The notes beneath the pieces were generated by a model. The model made no database searches, was not told the origin of the DNA, and was given only the letters and a program-made list of their open reading frames with translations. Below are positions 18,647 to 28,560 of a DNA stretch of 58,780 nucleotides, in pieces. The first letter of the stretch is position 1. Every line of letters starts with the position of its first letter. The stretch comes from Blastocladiella emersonii ATCC 22665 (Eukaryota; Blastocladiomycota; Blastocladiomycetes; Blastocladiales; Blastocladiaceae). Made by a program: the position numbers and the translations under genes. The stretch spans positions 1-58,780 of the forward strand of contig JANHCV010000019.1 of NCBI GenBank assembly GCA_025594325.1. The letters are read 5' to 3'.

Positions 18647-20541
18647 TCAAAGGCTGCTACTGGGCGACGGCGGCGCAATCTCCTGCGGCTGAGCCAGCGG
18701 GGAATGAGCGCCGACCTCGTGCTGAAGCGCAGGCGGCGGCGTCGCGGTCTCGGGCAGCGGCGGCGTGCTGATGATGTCCCGAGACTGCTGCGGCGGCAGG
18801 ATCGAGAATTCTCCTGCAGCGAGTTTCGACGTGACCATGCCGCGCGTAGGAGACGACGGCGAGCTCCAGATCATGTTGCTCATCAGCGCCATGAGCTGCT
18901 GGTTGTTGAGGATGACCGTCCGCGGCAACTGGTCATCGTCGTCGCGCAAGTGGTTGACTGGCAGGTTGTACGGGTCAAAGTCGAGCGGTTGCTGGTGCAC
19001 GTTGACCGACATGTACAGCTGCTGCAGGTTGGTGGCGTTGCCAAGCGGCGGGTGCGGCGCGTTGCCGAGCGGCGGGTGCGGCGCGTTGCTGAGCGGCGGG
19101 TGCGGCGCGTTGCCGGACAGCAGGTGCGGCGCGTTGCCGAGCGGCGGGTGCGGCGCGTTGCCGAGCGGCGGGTGCGGCGCGTTGCCGAGCGGCGGGTGCG
19201 GCGCGTTGCCGGGCGGCGGGTGCGGCGCGTTGCCGAGCGGCGAGTGGTGGTGGTGCTGCTGCTGCGAGTGCGGGTACTGGGCGCCGCCAAGCGGCAGGTG
19301 CGGGTACTGGGCGCCGCCGAGCGGCAGGTGCGGGTACTGGGCGCCGCCGAGCGGCAGGTGCGGGTACTGGGCGCCGCCAAGTTGCGGATGCGGGTTGAGT
19401 CCTCCTAGATCACAGGTGCGTGAGCTTCAAGAACACGAGCAAGGCTTGGATAAGTTTCTTTCGTCCTGAGCGTACCAGAGACCACATGGTGAGCAGCGTT
19501 GAGGAGAAAGGCGGATAAGGCCGCAAGTGGGTTTGCTGCCAGCAGCGTAGGCGGAAGCGGGGGCGGGGGCGGGGGTGGAAAACTGGTCACCTCCGCAGCT
19601 GCGTGGTAAGAGTTCTGTGAGGAAGGGGTGGGCTGCGAATGGCGCGAGCGAGCACGAGCGTACGGAGCCTGGCGGCGAGGAACGCGACCACTTGAACTGC
19701 GCTGGGTCCGGCCACGGGGCGCGGTGCGCCGAGCGGGTTCAGCGTGCAGCTCGGCCTCATCGTCACCGTACTCGTACTCGTACTCGTACTCATCCGCATC
19801 ACCGTGTGAGAAGCCCGCTGACAACGGGGTCGCCATCATGGACGAGGCGCCGTAGTGCGGGTGCGATGCAGCGGCGGCGGCGGCCATGGCGGCCAACATG
19901 GACGAGGACGAGGCGCTGTGGTGTGGGTGCGGGTGCGACGCAGAAGCGGCGGCGGCGGCCATGGCGGCCGACATGGACGAGGACAAGGCGCCGTGGTGCG
20001 GGTGCGGGTGCGACGCAGCGGTGGCGGCGGCAGCGGCCGTGGCGGCCAACACGGACCAGGGCGACGTCGCCGAAGAGCCCGAGGGTCCGGCGGGGAGCGA
20101 GCCAGGCCCGATACCCGGCACGGACGCTGCAGCCTGCACGCGGGCCGCGAGATCATCACGGGCCTGCTCGGTAGCGGCGCGCAAGGCCCGAGCGGCAGCA
20201 GTTGCAGCCTTCGCCGCACCGGTGAGACGCTTTTCATGCGCGCACAGCTCGTTGTAGAGTCTCTGGGCCATATCGGCCCATGGCGACAAAGCGAAGCGAG
20301 CGGGCAGGGAAGCCGAGCGAAGGACGCGGCGCGCGGCGTCCGCCACGTTTTTGAGGCAGTGAGGGGGCGGATCGAGTTTGCGGGGCTGGGGGAGTTCGTC
20401 ACAAAGGAGGCGGGCGCGGGCGGCGACGCTGTTGCCAGCGACGAGCTGAGTGGCTTGGAGGAGGGTCAGAGAGGGGTCGGCGCGGATGCGGGCTTTGAGA
20501 AGGATGAAGGCTGCGACGATGTACGGCACGGGCCAGGTCAT
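18647..20541 (-). CDS. Element A partner protein, repeat-rich, unrecognised (607 aa)
   Basis: Minus strand, exons 19476-20541 and 18647-19404, intron 19405-19475 (71 bases, GTACGC donor, CTAG acceptor, phase 1). The first ATG in context (CTCACCATGACC) is at 20539-20541. Order: ~110 residues of helical, conserved-looking sequence (MTWPVPYIVAAFILLKARIR... ); an Ala-rich coiled-coil-like stretch; Ala/Ser/His-rich blocks with HPHPHH; an EYEYEYEY run; a Pro run; then after the intron four GGAQYPHLPL-type repeats and eight GNAPHPPL-type repeats, and a C-terminus with DDDDQLPRTVILNNQQL. It occupies the place where Harbinger elements carry a Myb/SANT protein, but I see no Myb motif. Its function is inferred from position only: DNA binding or transposase import. 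Confidence 0.65.
19040..19378. repeat. Coding tandem repeats (24- and 30-base units)
   Basis: Inside the partner gene of element A. About four 30-base units (19262-19378; translated GGAQYPHLPL) and eight 24-base units (19040-19237; GNAPHPPL), in frame. One 24-base unit is divergent (HLLS in place of HPPL). Confidence 0.9.
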
Positions 20542-20664
20542 GGTGAGGGATGGGTGGGATGGGGGATGGGGGATGGGGGATGGATGGGAGAGGGGGGGAT
20601 TGGGCAAGGAGAAGGAAGACGGTCAAGCGCAGGTCATGGCGAGCGCCTGGCGGGGTCGCGCCGA

Positions 20665-20672
20665 GTTATATG
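20665..20672 (-). promoter_or_regulatory. TATA-like box for element A partner gene
   Basis: CATATAAC on the minus strand, ~124 bases upstream of the partner ATG at 20541. Lies inside the element; followed by a C/T-rich leader with repeated CCCATCC. Confidence 0.4.
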
Positions 20673-21119
20673 AGCGAGGCGCGGCATCTGGACGCAAGTG
20701 CGCGGGCGGAGGGTGCCTGAGCCAGCAGCGGAGCCATGGTGAGGAGTGGGCCTGCGAGCGCTGAAGGCCGCCGCGTCAGCACCGAGGAGCCAGTCTGTGG
20801 CTGGGAGTGACGGGCTCCAAATCGGCGATGCGGGCGAGCTGCGTGAGAAGCAATGCATTGGTTCATAGGGCAATGGTTGGTGCAACCTCGGGAGCGAGAG
20901 CCGGCGAGGTCAGGCAGGACGACGACAACAGGGTGACAGGGTGGCGGCAGCCCTTTGGTGGCGGCTGCGAGACAGCGCGAATCAGGCACGTGCCCCGAAA
21001 CCGCGGGAACCGCCGGGTGTCCGCCGCGCTCACCGCTTTCACGCCGCGCTCCACGCCGCGCCTGGTCCAGAAAAAAATTCTGACCGATCAATTTTTTTCT
21101 CTCACTGCGCAACCTCTCC

Positions 21120-21324
21120 ATTTTCATATACTCTTTGATTTTTATAATTTTTCTCTTTTCCTCTTACGTAATCTCCTCCAAGTTATATTTACAATCAATT
21201 AATTGTAATCTGTCCAACCTGGTTGTTTAATTCAATTGTTGCTGATGCACTGCAGTGCTTGGCTCGGCGCCCCTTTTGCCCGCTTCTGCCAGCAGCAGCC
21301 TTGCCTTGACAATCGACACAATAA
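21120..21324. other. AT-rich spacer between Harbinger A and B
   Basis: 205 bases, no gene. The first part continues the A/T-rich tail into which element A inserted; the last three bases (TAA) are the target duplication of element B. Confidence 0.7.
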
Positions 21325-21541
21325 GGGCCCGTTTGGTTCAGATCAGGTGGATCAGCTGAAAAAGTTGCCACGTTTCACCTCACCCCCGTTCATCTCAGCG
21401 GCCGTGCGAACCAAACGCCCCGCTGGATGAACGCCCCTCCCCCCCCCCGCAATAAAATCTTTCCCACCTCTTTGCAGCCGCACTTATTGCAACGAATCAA
21501 CACCTAACCTCACGCATCGTGTTCTCGAGCCCTCAAACAAC

Positions 21542-22859
21542 ATGGGCAAGGGATACAACCGCAAGCTGCGCGGCCTAATGCTCACAGCCGCCCTCGCTCT
21601 CCTGCGACGTCTCGCTGCTCGCAACGAGCGCCGCTCGTGGGAGCCTATCCGCACGTCCACGCTTTCTGGCGAGTCGTGGGTTCAAGAGCTGCTGACGTGC
21701 AACAGCAAAACGCGTTTTTCGGAAATCGCCCGTATGCCCCGCGAGACCTTCAAGGCCATCTGCCGCCTGTTCCGCGACCGTGGCCTTCTCACCGACGGCC
21801 GCGAGCTGTCCGTCGAGGCGCGCTTCATGGTTTTTCTTGTCATGGCCGGCGAGGGCAGCACCAACCGCAACCTCAGGGAGCGGTTCCAAATCTCTGGCGA
21901 GACCGCGTCCAGGGTTCTGAAGCAGGTGCTCGACGCTCTGTACCGCCTGATGCCCGAGTTCATTGTCCAGCCGTCCGATTCTACGCCCGTGCATGAGCGC
22001 ATCGCCCACGACCCGAAATACGCTCCGTTCCAGAACGCGGTCGGCGCGCTTGACGGAACGCACATCCCGTTTGTTGTGCCCGCCAAGCTTCACGACTCGT
22101 TCCGAAACCGCAAGGGGACCATCTCCTCAAATGTCCTCGCTGCCTGCGACTTTGACTTGAACTTCACCTACGTTCTCGCAGGGTGGGAGGGCAAGGCGCA
22201 CGACTCGCGCGTGCTCTCGGACGCCTTCGCCCGTGGGTTCAAGATCCCCGCCGGCCGCTTCTACCTCGCCGACGGCGGCTACGCAAACCGCACGTCCATC
22301 ATCGTGCCCTTCAGCGGTACCCGCTATCATCTTCGCGAGTTTGCCCGCGGCAAGGATGGGTACGTTCTCACTGCCATGACCATCACGTTGGCGCCATCTC
22401 ATCTGCTTCACCAACGTACGTAGAGTTAAGAACCGCGAAGAGCTTTTCAATCTGCGTCACGCGTCGCTCCGCAACTCCATTGAGCATATCTTTGGCGTGC
22501 TCAAGAAGCGGTTCCGCGTCCTCTCGATTGGCGCGGCCTACCCAATCAAGACTCAAGTCAAGCTTGTGTACGCGCTCTGCACGCTGCACAACATGATCAA
22601 CAAGTGGAACCAAGGCGGCGACGCCTTCTTTCGCGACGCCGAGACGGAGCTCCGGCGCGCGCGGGACGCGGCGCGTGAGGCGCCAGTACGTGGGCACGAG
22701 CCCCTGGACGATGAGAACGAGGAGGACGACGAGGCCGCTGTCCTCGAAGCCTCGCTGGACGGAGCTCGTCAGCGCGGTATCTCGCTTCGGAACCGCGTCG
22801 CAAATGTTCTTTGGACCGAGTACAGGTGCGTCATGGCCGCTCGTGGGACCCGTCTTTGA
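21542..22859 (+). CDS. PIF/Harbinger transposase (element B, 417 aa)
   Basis: Exons 21542-22359 and 22424-22859; the intron 22360-22423 is 64 bases (GTACGT donor, GTAG acceptor, phase 2). Splicing is required to reach the third catalytic residue and restores the family reading GKDG|VKNREELFNLRH. DDE nuclease that excises and inserts the element with its partner protein. Visible: helix-turn-helix at ~100-131 (GEGSTNRNLRERFQISGETA), D171 in GALDGTHIP, D244 in YLADGGYAN, E293 in RNSIEHIFG, then FGVLKKRFRVL and ALCTLHNMI. The acidic C-terminus (ENEEDDEAAV) is not part of the core. Length matches the family. The one arm-to-arm difference (22748) is a silent third base of codon 381 (Glu). Confidence 0.93.
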
Positions 22860-23172
22860 AGGCGCGAAATAATTGTTGTACCCGCATGCATGCTGTAATA
22901 TACTGATTTGTCAAGTACTATAACGTTAGATAAGCGATTCCAGATGATTTGACGCGTCGCTGAGGTCAGAACGCATCGGTGGAGACGCGTCGATCAATCA
23001 CGTGACGTGCGAGACACTTTGAGAACCACGCGTTTCTCAACGAGTCGCGTCATTTTCGAGCGAAGGGTAACGATTGAAGATACGATGGACACAAAGCCAG
23101 ATGTATTGGACACAAATGGGCGAGAACAAGGCCAGGAAGCAACGCGAGGGGAGGGGGACATGTGCGAGAGAG

Positions 23173-24302
23173 CTACTGAATGAAAAACTCGAGGACGCGC
23201 TTGCGCTTCGATTCGGACACGGCCATGACGCGAAGCGCTTGATCCTCGGTCAGGCGGGTGGCGACGTCGATCTGGTACTCTTCATTGTCGTTGTACGCGT
23301 CCTGGACCCATTCAAGTGCGGCGGTCAGAACGGGCTTGGAGTCGGCGGTTGAGACGCTCTGGAACACCTCCTTGATGCCCATGAGGAATTCCGAGTCCGA
23401 GAGGCGACGCGAGCTGCTGTCCGAAGTGCGGCTGCGCTTGCTGGCGGGGGCCGCGTCGTCTTGACCATCAACACCTTCCACGTCACCAGACTCCTTGCCG
23501 TCCTGCTCGAGGTGCGAGTACTTGCCGGTGGCGGTCGAGCTGCCCCACAGCATGTTGGCCTTCTTGTAGTACGGGAAGGGCTTGCAGCCCGCAGTCAGCT
23601 CCTCCTTGAGCTCTGCCTACAATTGAAGCAGGCCAGGCGCTGTTAGCTCGCCGCGAGTTGACGCGTAACGATATTGAACAAACGTACCGAGAGATCGTTC
23701 CAGAACTCCTCTGGCACGTCGACCGTGCACTCACCCTCATTCCAGGTGCAGCCGTTGCCCGAGTACGACAGAAGCCGTTTTACGGCGCGAAAACAAGTGC
23801 GAAGCTGGAGCCGAACGCTGACGTTGTTAGCGCTACGGTTGACGCGTGTCCGCAAGACAAAGCGTACGTATGTCACGCGGTTCTTGACCTGCTCCGCCGT
23901 AAACTGCATGTTGAACTCGCCCGACAGGGCCTGGGCAATCGACACACGGTGCTGGGCCTTGAGCGTGTTGCTGTCGCCGAGCACGCCGTCGTCAGCGAGG
24001 TTGCAGAAGTGGTCGAGGAGGAAGTTGGTCGACGCGGAGCAGAAGGTGGCCTTGCCGCCGCTGGCCTTGCCGCTGCTGGCCTTGCTGCCACTGGCCTTGC
24101 GCTTGCTTGGCTTGGCGATGGTCACGGGCGGCAGCGGGTTGGTCGGCGTGACAGCAGCGTTGCCGTCGCTCCCAGCAGCGTCGTCATCTGCATCCTCGTC
24201 GCTATCGGCGGGCGGCGGCGGGATTTCGGGCACGTTCTTGACGATCTCCTCGATGGACATGGCCGTACGGCCAGCGCGCTTTTTGCTTGACGGGGGAGCC
24301 AT
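23173..24302 (-). CDS. Myb/SANT-like partner protein of element B (331 aa)
   Basis: Minus strand, exons 23868-24302, 23688-23804, 23173-23616; introns of 63 (GTACGC...CCAG) and 71 bases (GTACGT...GTAG), both phase 0. N-terminus is acidic and Pro-rich, then a basic Ser/Lys linker with KAS repeats (~66-86). A Myb/SANT-like DNA-binding domain spans ~93-190: FLLDHFCNLADDG, FTAEQVKNRVTY|LRTCFRAVKRLLS across the first intron, SGNGCTWNEG, VDVPEEFW. This arrangement is that of the Myb_DNA-bind_3 type proteins of fungi and plants. After the second intron: CKPFPYYKKANMLWG, then a Ser-rich and a helical C-terminus ending FFIQ. In Harbinger elements this partner binds the ends and brings the transposase into the nucleus. 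Stop TAG. Confidence 0.88.
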
Positions 24303-24363
24303 TCTTTTCGGCTTTGAGGGAGGACGGGGGAGAGAGAGCGAGTTACTTTGGAGGGAAACGGCG

Positions 24364-24371
24364 TTTATATA
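24364..24371 (-). promoter_or_regulatory. TATA box of element B partner gene
   Basis: TATATAAA on the minus strand, ~62 bases upstream of the Myb/SANT-like ATG (24302), followed by a C/T-rich leader. Confidence 0.65.
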
Positions 24372-24575
24372 GGCCGGGGAGCACAGCCTGAAGGTTTCGG
24401 GGGCGAGCAGACGGGCGATTCAGCGACGAGGGTTCCATTCAGCTCACCCGGGGGTTGAACCAAACGCCGCGATGAACACGACGGGGTGAAAATGCCACGT
24501 TTCAGCTGGGTGAACACCGGACCGTGTAAAATCGATTGATCCACCTGATTCACCCCGGAACCAAACGGGCCCTAA

Positions 24576-25860
24576 GTGAGAGCAACTGCCCGAGCCCTTG
24601 CAATGCTCAACAGCACCCTTGTTGTGCTGGACCGGTTGACTCTTTGCTGCGTTGCACTGGTTTGCGGTTGTGATCCAGGTTGGTTTCCATCAAGCAAGCC
24701 CCTTGCCTGGTCTCTACACCCTGCTTGTCATTCCCATGTCCTGCCTGTCCCACACCACCCTGCTCTACCATTTCGCTCCTCCTGCCATTTTTGCTGTCTT
24801 GCTTGTCCCTCTCTTATCGCGCTGGCTGTGATTGTTGTCACGCTGTGCTCTCTGCTTCTCAGCCATTTCCCGTCCTCTCCGCACCAACAGTACTGCTGTT
24901 GCCATGTTCAAACTCCCTCTTCTTTTGATTGTGGAAATCTCTTGTGTACCGTTCACATATCTGGCCATTCTTGTGCTAGACCTTTTGCCTCTTTGCTGCG
25001 TTGGGTCGGTTGGTATTTGTGATCCACTTGTGGTTGCAGATTTATCCTTATAGTGTTGTGCCACCACCACCAGCAGCAGCACCACCACCATTGGCAACCT
25101 TTGCTGCAGATGGCTACGCTCTGTGGTTGCGTTGCACCGCCCTATCTTGCACAGAGCGACTGAGGTCCACCTCCTTGACATACTTTGTTGTTGCAAACGA
25201 TTGCTGAAATCTCACCTGGTGAAGAATTCACAGCTCATTTCTGTTACAGTTGCTTGCTATTGCTGCTCTCTGTTTTATCCCACGCCCTCCTGCCTGTGTT
25301 GCTGGTTTGCTGCTTTGACTTCCTACGCTGCTTTGCTGCACCTGCTTACTGTCCCTTCTCGCACTTTGTCCAGTTTTTGCAGCGCCTGCTTGGTGCGCAC
25401 GCGCTTCCCCTCTCTGGCCATCACCTACGTTGCTCCCACCCTTAGCTGTTCTGGTTGTCAGCTCAATCCTTGTCTAGTCCCTTGGCCCAACTGCAGCCAA
25501 GTTTACCTCAGCTTTCTCGGCTTCCATTTCTGCCTGGTTGCCTGCTTGCTTGATTTGCTCATCAACTCCATGGTCCTGGTGGTCTGTCTGCATTGTTCAT
25601 GCCACACACCTCCTGTAGCTGCTGTTGTTGTAATTAACTGTTGTTTCCACGTCCTGCTCCTCCACGTAGTTGCACGTGCATGTGTCACTAATGCTTGTCA
25701 TCTACGTTTGTTTGCCTTTGCCTTAGTTTGCCATGGCCCCGCTCCAGCTCATTGAGCTTCACAGTCTCACAAGTTACACGCTGTCTGTGGCCGCCTGCCA
25801 ACATGCCTTGTTCCTTCCTTTCCATTCGCTCTACCCACCCAGTCTTAGCCATGTCATGCG
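24576..25860. other. Pyrimidine-rich gene-free stretch
   Basis: The plus strand is strongly C/T-rich for ~1.1 kb. Long frames here are rich in Cys, Leu and Ser only because of this skew. Words such as CTCTTTGCTGCGTTG and TTGTGATCCA recur loosely, suggesting a decayed tandem duplication. No domain, tRNA or terminal repeat seen. Confidence 0.5.
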
Positions 25861-25866
25861 CGCGCG

Positions 25867-26036
25867 CACTTGCCCAATTTGCTTGAGTTGCCCCTAGGCA
25901 GCCAGGATGGCATAGTCGAGTCCTAGTGCATGTTTGCCTGGATAGAACCACTGAGTGTTCGATTCCAGGCAGCATGCGCGCTTTTGTTGCGTTTTGTGAA
26001 TCGATTTCCATTTCCATTCCATTTTACATTTTCAGA
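25867..26036 (+). repeat. SINE-like repeat, copy 2
   Basis: Second copy of the 17031 repeat. Body more regular: box A-like GGCATAGTCGAGTCCTAG, stem TGCCTGG/CCAGGCA around box B-like TGTTCGATTCC, then GCGTTTTGTGAATCGATTT and a TTTCCATTTCC tail. Ends ~195 bases before the DIRS terminal repeat. Confidence 0.6.
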
Positions 26037-26231
26037 GCGCCCTTACCATTTCGTGCTTGACCGCCCTGCTCCTTGTTCGCTGCTGCCGTTTGTTCCACAA
26101 TCCTTTTGCAAGGCCGCGAGCAGGAGGAAAAAAAAATACAGAAAAGGTTTTTGGCAACTGGTAGCGTTTGCAACTGCTCCCCTCTGTGTGCTGGGCTTTC
26201 AATAGAGACGTTACAGAAAACGAGTGCCTTG

Positions 26232-26446
26232 TTTCACTCCACGCCTCGGCCATTCTCCAATGAATAATGCAATGGGCTCTATTTGCTTCGTTCAGCTCGA
26301 ATGTACATAAGATATCAGGATGGATCGCGCGCCACGCATGTGATCCGAAGGAAAAGAGGTGGTCCGCGGCTCAAAACGCCAGTTCGAGGCAACGGACACC
26401 TTGCGCTCTTTCGTTCGAGCGAAGATGTTACCATTGTGGCCTGCCC
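26232..26446. repeat. DIRS left inverted terminal repeat
   Basis: 215 bases repeated inverted at 32335-32549. The outer limit is set by the internal copy at 31753-31795, which matches up to TTTCACTCC (26232). The inner limit is where left and right sequences diverge. Confidence 0.7.
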
Positions 26447-27012
26447 TCAGACTGGCCCGGCATCGTGGGCTGTACGATATCAATGAAGCACCATGTAAAT
26501 CCCCTCTGCAAAAAGTGGAGGCCCTACGAAAAACCATGCATCAACTCGTGCAGCCGTCTTGGGTCTCGACTGGCGCACTGTTGCTGTCGGCAACAACTCG
26601 GGCTTCACACCGGGCGGGCGAGGCGTGCTCTTGTGCGTCGGACATCCGCCTGGTGGTCTGGCGTTGCGCGCGCATGGCCGACCCGCGGTGGGACCGCCCA
26701 CGCGCCTTGCAGCGCGCGGGTGGGTCATGCGCTCACTCAGTGGTCCGCTCCGCGCGGGCTGCGGGTGGCACGGAATTTTCCCTCGCCACGGATTAATGGC
26801 CACGACGTTCACTCGCCTCTGTGCCAGCGGACACGCCAAACCATCCGCACGTTTGGGTCGCGATGGGCGCTGCGGAGTGTTTAGGGGTCGCTTGACTTTG
26901 ATTTACTCTGTGGCGTTTGTCTTTGGTGCGTGGTCAACAACTTTCTCCATCCCCCCCTTGGGCTGTCCTAGTTCGCAGGCTCACGACTCTCGCTCGCACC
27001 TCGCTAGTAGAG

Positions 27013-28450
27013 ATGGAGATCAACGAAATTTTTTGACACTGTCCCGCCAACCGCGCCGTTGGCCGGCGCCACCGCCGCGGCCCTTGCGCTTCCCCCACCA
27101 GTTGTACTCGACAACAACATCCCGGAAGAGCTCAGCGCCGGCGACGACCAGGCCGTGTTTTCTGATCCCGAGGGTACGGGTGATTCCAACCCAGAGGACA
27201 AGGAGGGCGGCCTTGACAGGCTCTTGGAGTCCGACGAGGAGGCAGGCGGTGACAACGCGTCCTTGGTCAAGGACGAGCCTGGTTTGCCGCTGTTGCCGGG
27301 GTACTCGCCGTTGACGCCGGGGTACACACTGGCGTCACCAAGCGTCGCACCCTCGTCACCGGCCTTTGACCCACTGCGTTCACTGTCACTGCCGCCGTCG
27401 ACGCCCGCCTCAGGCGCCGGGAAGGTGGAGGCGGTGTCCGTGCTGCACCAGGTCCTCGACGCGGTCAACAACTTCAGCCAGCAGCTCGGCAAGGTGACCA
27501 AGGAGCTCAAGACCATGGAGGCCAAGCGGGTCGCCAACCGCAAGCGCATTGACAAGCGCCTTGACGACACCAAGAAGCGGGCCGCCGACAGCGTGCGCGA
27601 GTTCCACCGCGTCCTCGCTAACATCGCGCCGCTCCAGACAGGTCACAACACGGGTATTGACACAATCGACAAGGCAAACACGACCGAGGGGACGTTCCCG
27701 TTGTGCAAGAAGGTCATGCACCTGGACCCGCTCGACTTCACGTACATGGCCCAGCAGATGTGGGCCGCGCTCCACGCGGTCAAGTGGTAAAAGCTGTACA
27801 CGCCCCCAGAGCTGCAGGAGGAGATCCGCTGGTGGCTCGTAATGCGCAAGAAGGACGTCCGACCTGATTGGCGCTTGCGCGAGGACTCGACGTTGATCAC
27901 GGCTGTCATCAACCTTGTGTAGAAGGGCATCAAGGGCTTGGTCACCGTGCACAACAAGGCCGCCGCCATGGGTGCCCTGCGGCTGTTGCTGGAGCCGTGC
28001 TTCCGTCCCCTTTGCAACGCCGTGCGCATGCTCGCCCACATGCTCCACGCCAAGACCAAGGCCAAGCGCAAGCGCATCACCAAGGCGCTTGGCGTCACAG
28101 ACATGTTTGACCCGGCGGCAATCCAGGTCGCGCGCAAGTCAGTCAACAACACGCCATACCTCATGGGCGACTCAAACACCTTTGTCGAGAAGATCCGCAA
28201 CACGCAGTCGCTCGCCAGTATCTTTGAGGGCGACAAGGGTGGCAAGCGCACCTTGTTGTCCGCAGGTCTCAGCATGCCTGCCGCCGCCAAGCGCGGTAAG
28301 TCCAAGGCAGGGCGCGGCCCATTGTCCTTGTTGGGCTTGGGTTTGGGCTTGTTGGCCGCCCCGTCCAAGGCCAAGGCCTTGAAGAAGCCCGCGCAGAAGC
28401 CGACCGCCAAGGGCAAGGCCAAGAGGAAGGCCAAGGATCGCAGTTTGTGA
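27013..28450 (+). pseudogene. DIRS ORF1 (Gag-like), two stops
   Basis: Likely start ATG at 27013, after which a T run (27030-27035) puts the following frame out by one base. The main frame (27030s-28450) is acidic at first (EELSAGDDQAVFSDPEG), Pro/Ser-rich in the middle, then a coiled-coil-like stretch (VLHQVLDAVNNFSQQLGKV) and a Lys/Ala-rich basic C-terminus. This is the usual look of a DIRS/Ty3-type ORF1 nucleic-acid-binding structural protein. In-frame TAA at 27788-27790 and TAG at 27920-27922 both fit CAA/CAG to TAA/TAG changes. The sequence continues coherently past both. Confidence 0.7.
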
Positions 28451-28467
28451 TTTTGCTCATTTTCCCC

Positions 28468-28475
28468 TTATAAAA
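28468..28475 (+). promoter_or_regulatory. Internal TATA box before reverse transcriptase
   Basis: TTATAAAAAC sits 18 bases after the ORF1 stop and ~90 bases before the RT ATG (28561), suggesting a separate transcript for RT. Confidence 0.45.
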
Positions 28476-28560
28476 ACGGCTTCGCTGCTCTACGCACCTC
28501 GATCTCTTGCGTTCAGAACACTCATGAGAGTTGGTCCTCGTTGAACTTCTTGGGTTAGAA

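Larger units (their letters stand above)
17218..21119. mobile_element. PIF/Harbinger-type element A
   Basis: 3902 bases with inverted ends GGAGAGGTTGCGCAG (17218 and, complemented, ending 21119), followed by A/T runs and further imperfect similarity for ~80 bases. Direct ATT flanks (17215-17217, 21120-21122) look like a 3-base target duplication. Two convergent genes: transposase on plus, repeat-rich partner on minus, stops 107 bases apart. Frames are open, so it may be young or active. Confidence 0.85.
21325..24572. mobile_element. PIF/Harbinger element B, complete
   Basis: 3248 bases with perfect 15-base inverted ends GGGCCCGTTTGGTTC, and weaker inverted similarity for ~100 bases (shared ATCAGGTGGATCA, CCACGTTTCA, GCGTTTGGTTC). 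Flanked by TAA on both sides (21322-21324, 24573-24575), the classic 3-base Harbinger target duplication. Two convergent intact genes: transposase (plus) and Myb/SANT-like protein (minus). Confidence 0.93.
1..26446. repeat. Left arm of giant inverted repeat
   Basis: Every feature in this arm has a reverse-complement partner at 58781 minus its coordinate. Checked by eye at the outer ends, at the inner boundary and across all paired reading frames; one substitution was found (A at 22748, whose partner base 36033 reads as G on the matching strand). The last ~215 bases are the left inverted terminal repeat of the DIRS element, so the duplicated flank proper ends near 26231. Confidence 0.97.

Noticed and set aside
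18883-19380. Long Arg/Thr/Ser repeat proteins and VRRVAERR-type repeat proteins in other frames of 18.5-19.5 kb
   Set aside because: They are shadows of the 24/30-base coding repeats of the element A partner gene; only that frame splices into a coherent protein.
24600-25760. Cys/Leu-rich membrane proteins from long frames
   Set aside because: The frames follow the C/T skew, occur in several phases, and have no start context or domain.
25895-25980. A complete tRNA gene in the SINE-like repeat
   Set aside because: Box-like words are present, but no acceptor, D and T stems pair properly; the best stem is a single long hairpin.
27788-27922. Reassigned stop codons (TAA/TAG read as Gln) explaining the DIRS ORF1 and helicase stops
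   Set aside because: TAG and TGA end intact genes here (Myb/SANT-like, transposases, glutamate synthase), and TGA also interrupts the helicase, so no single recoding fits.
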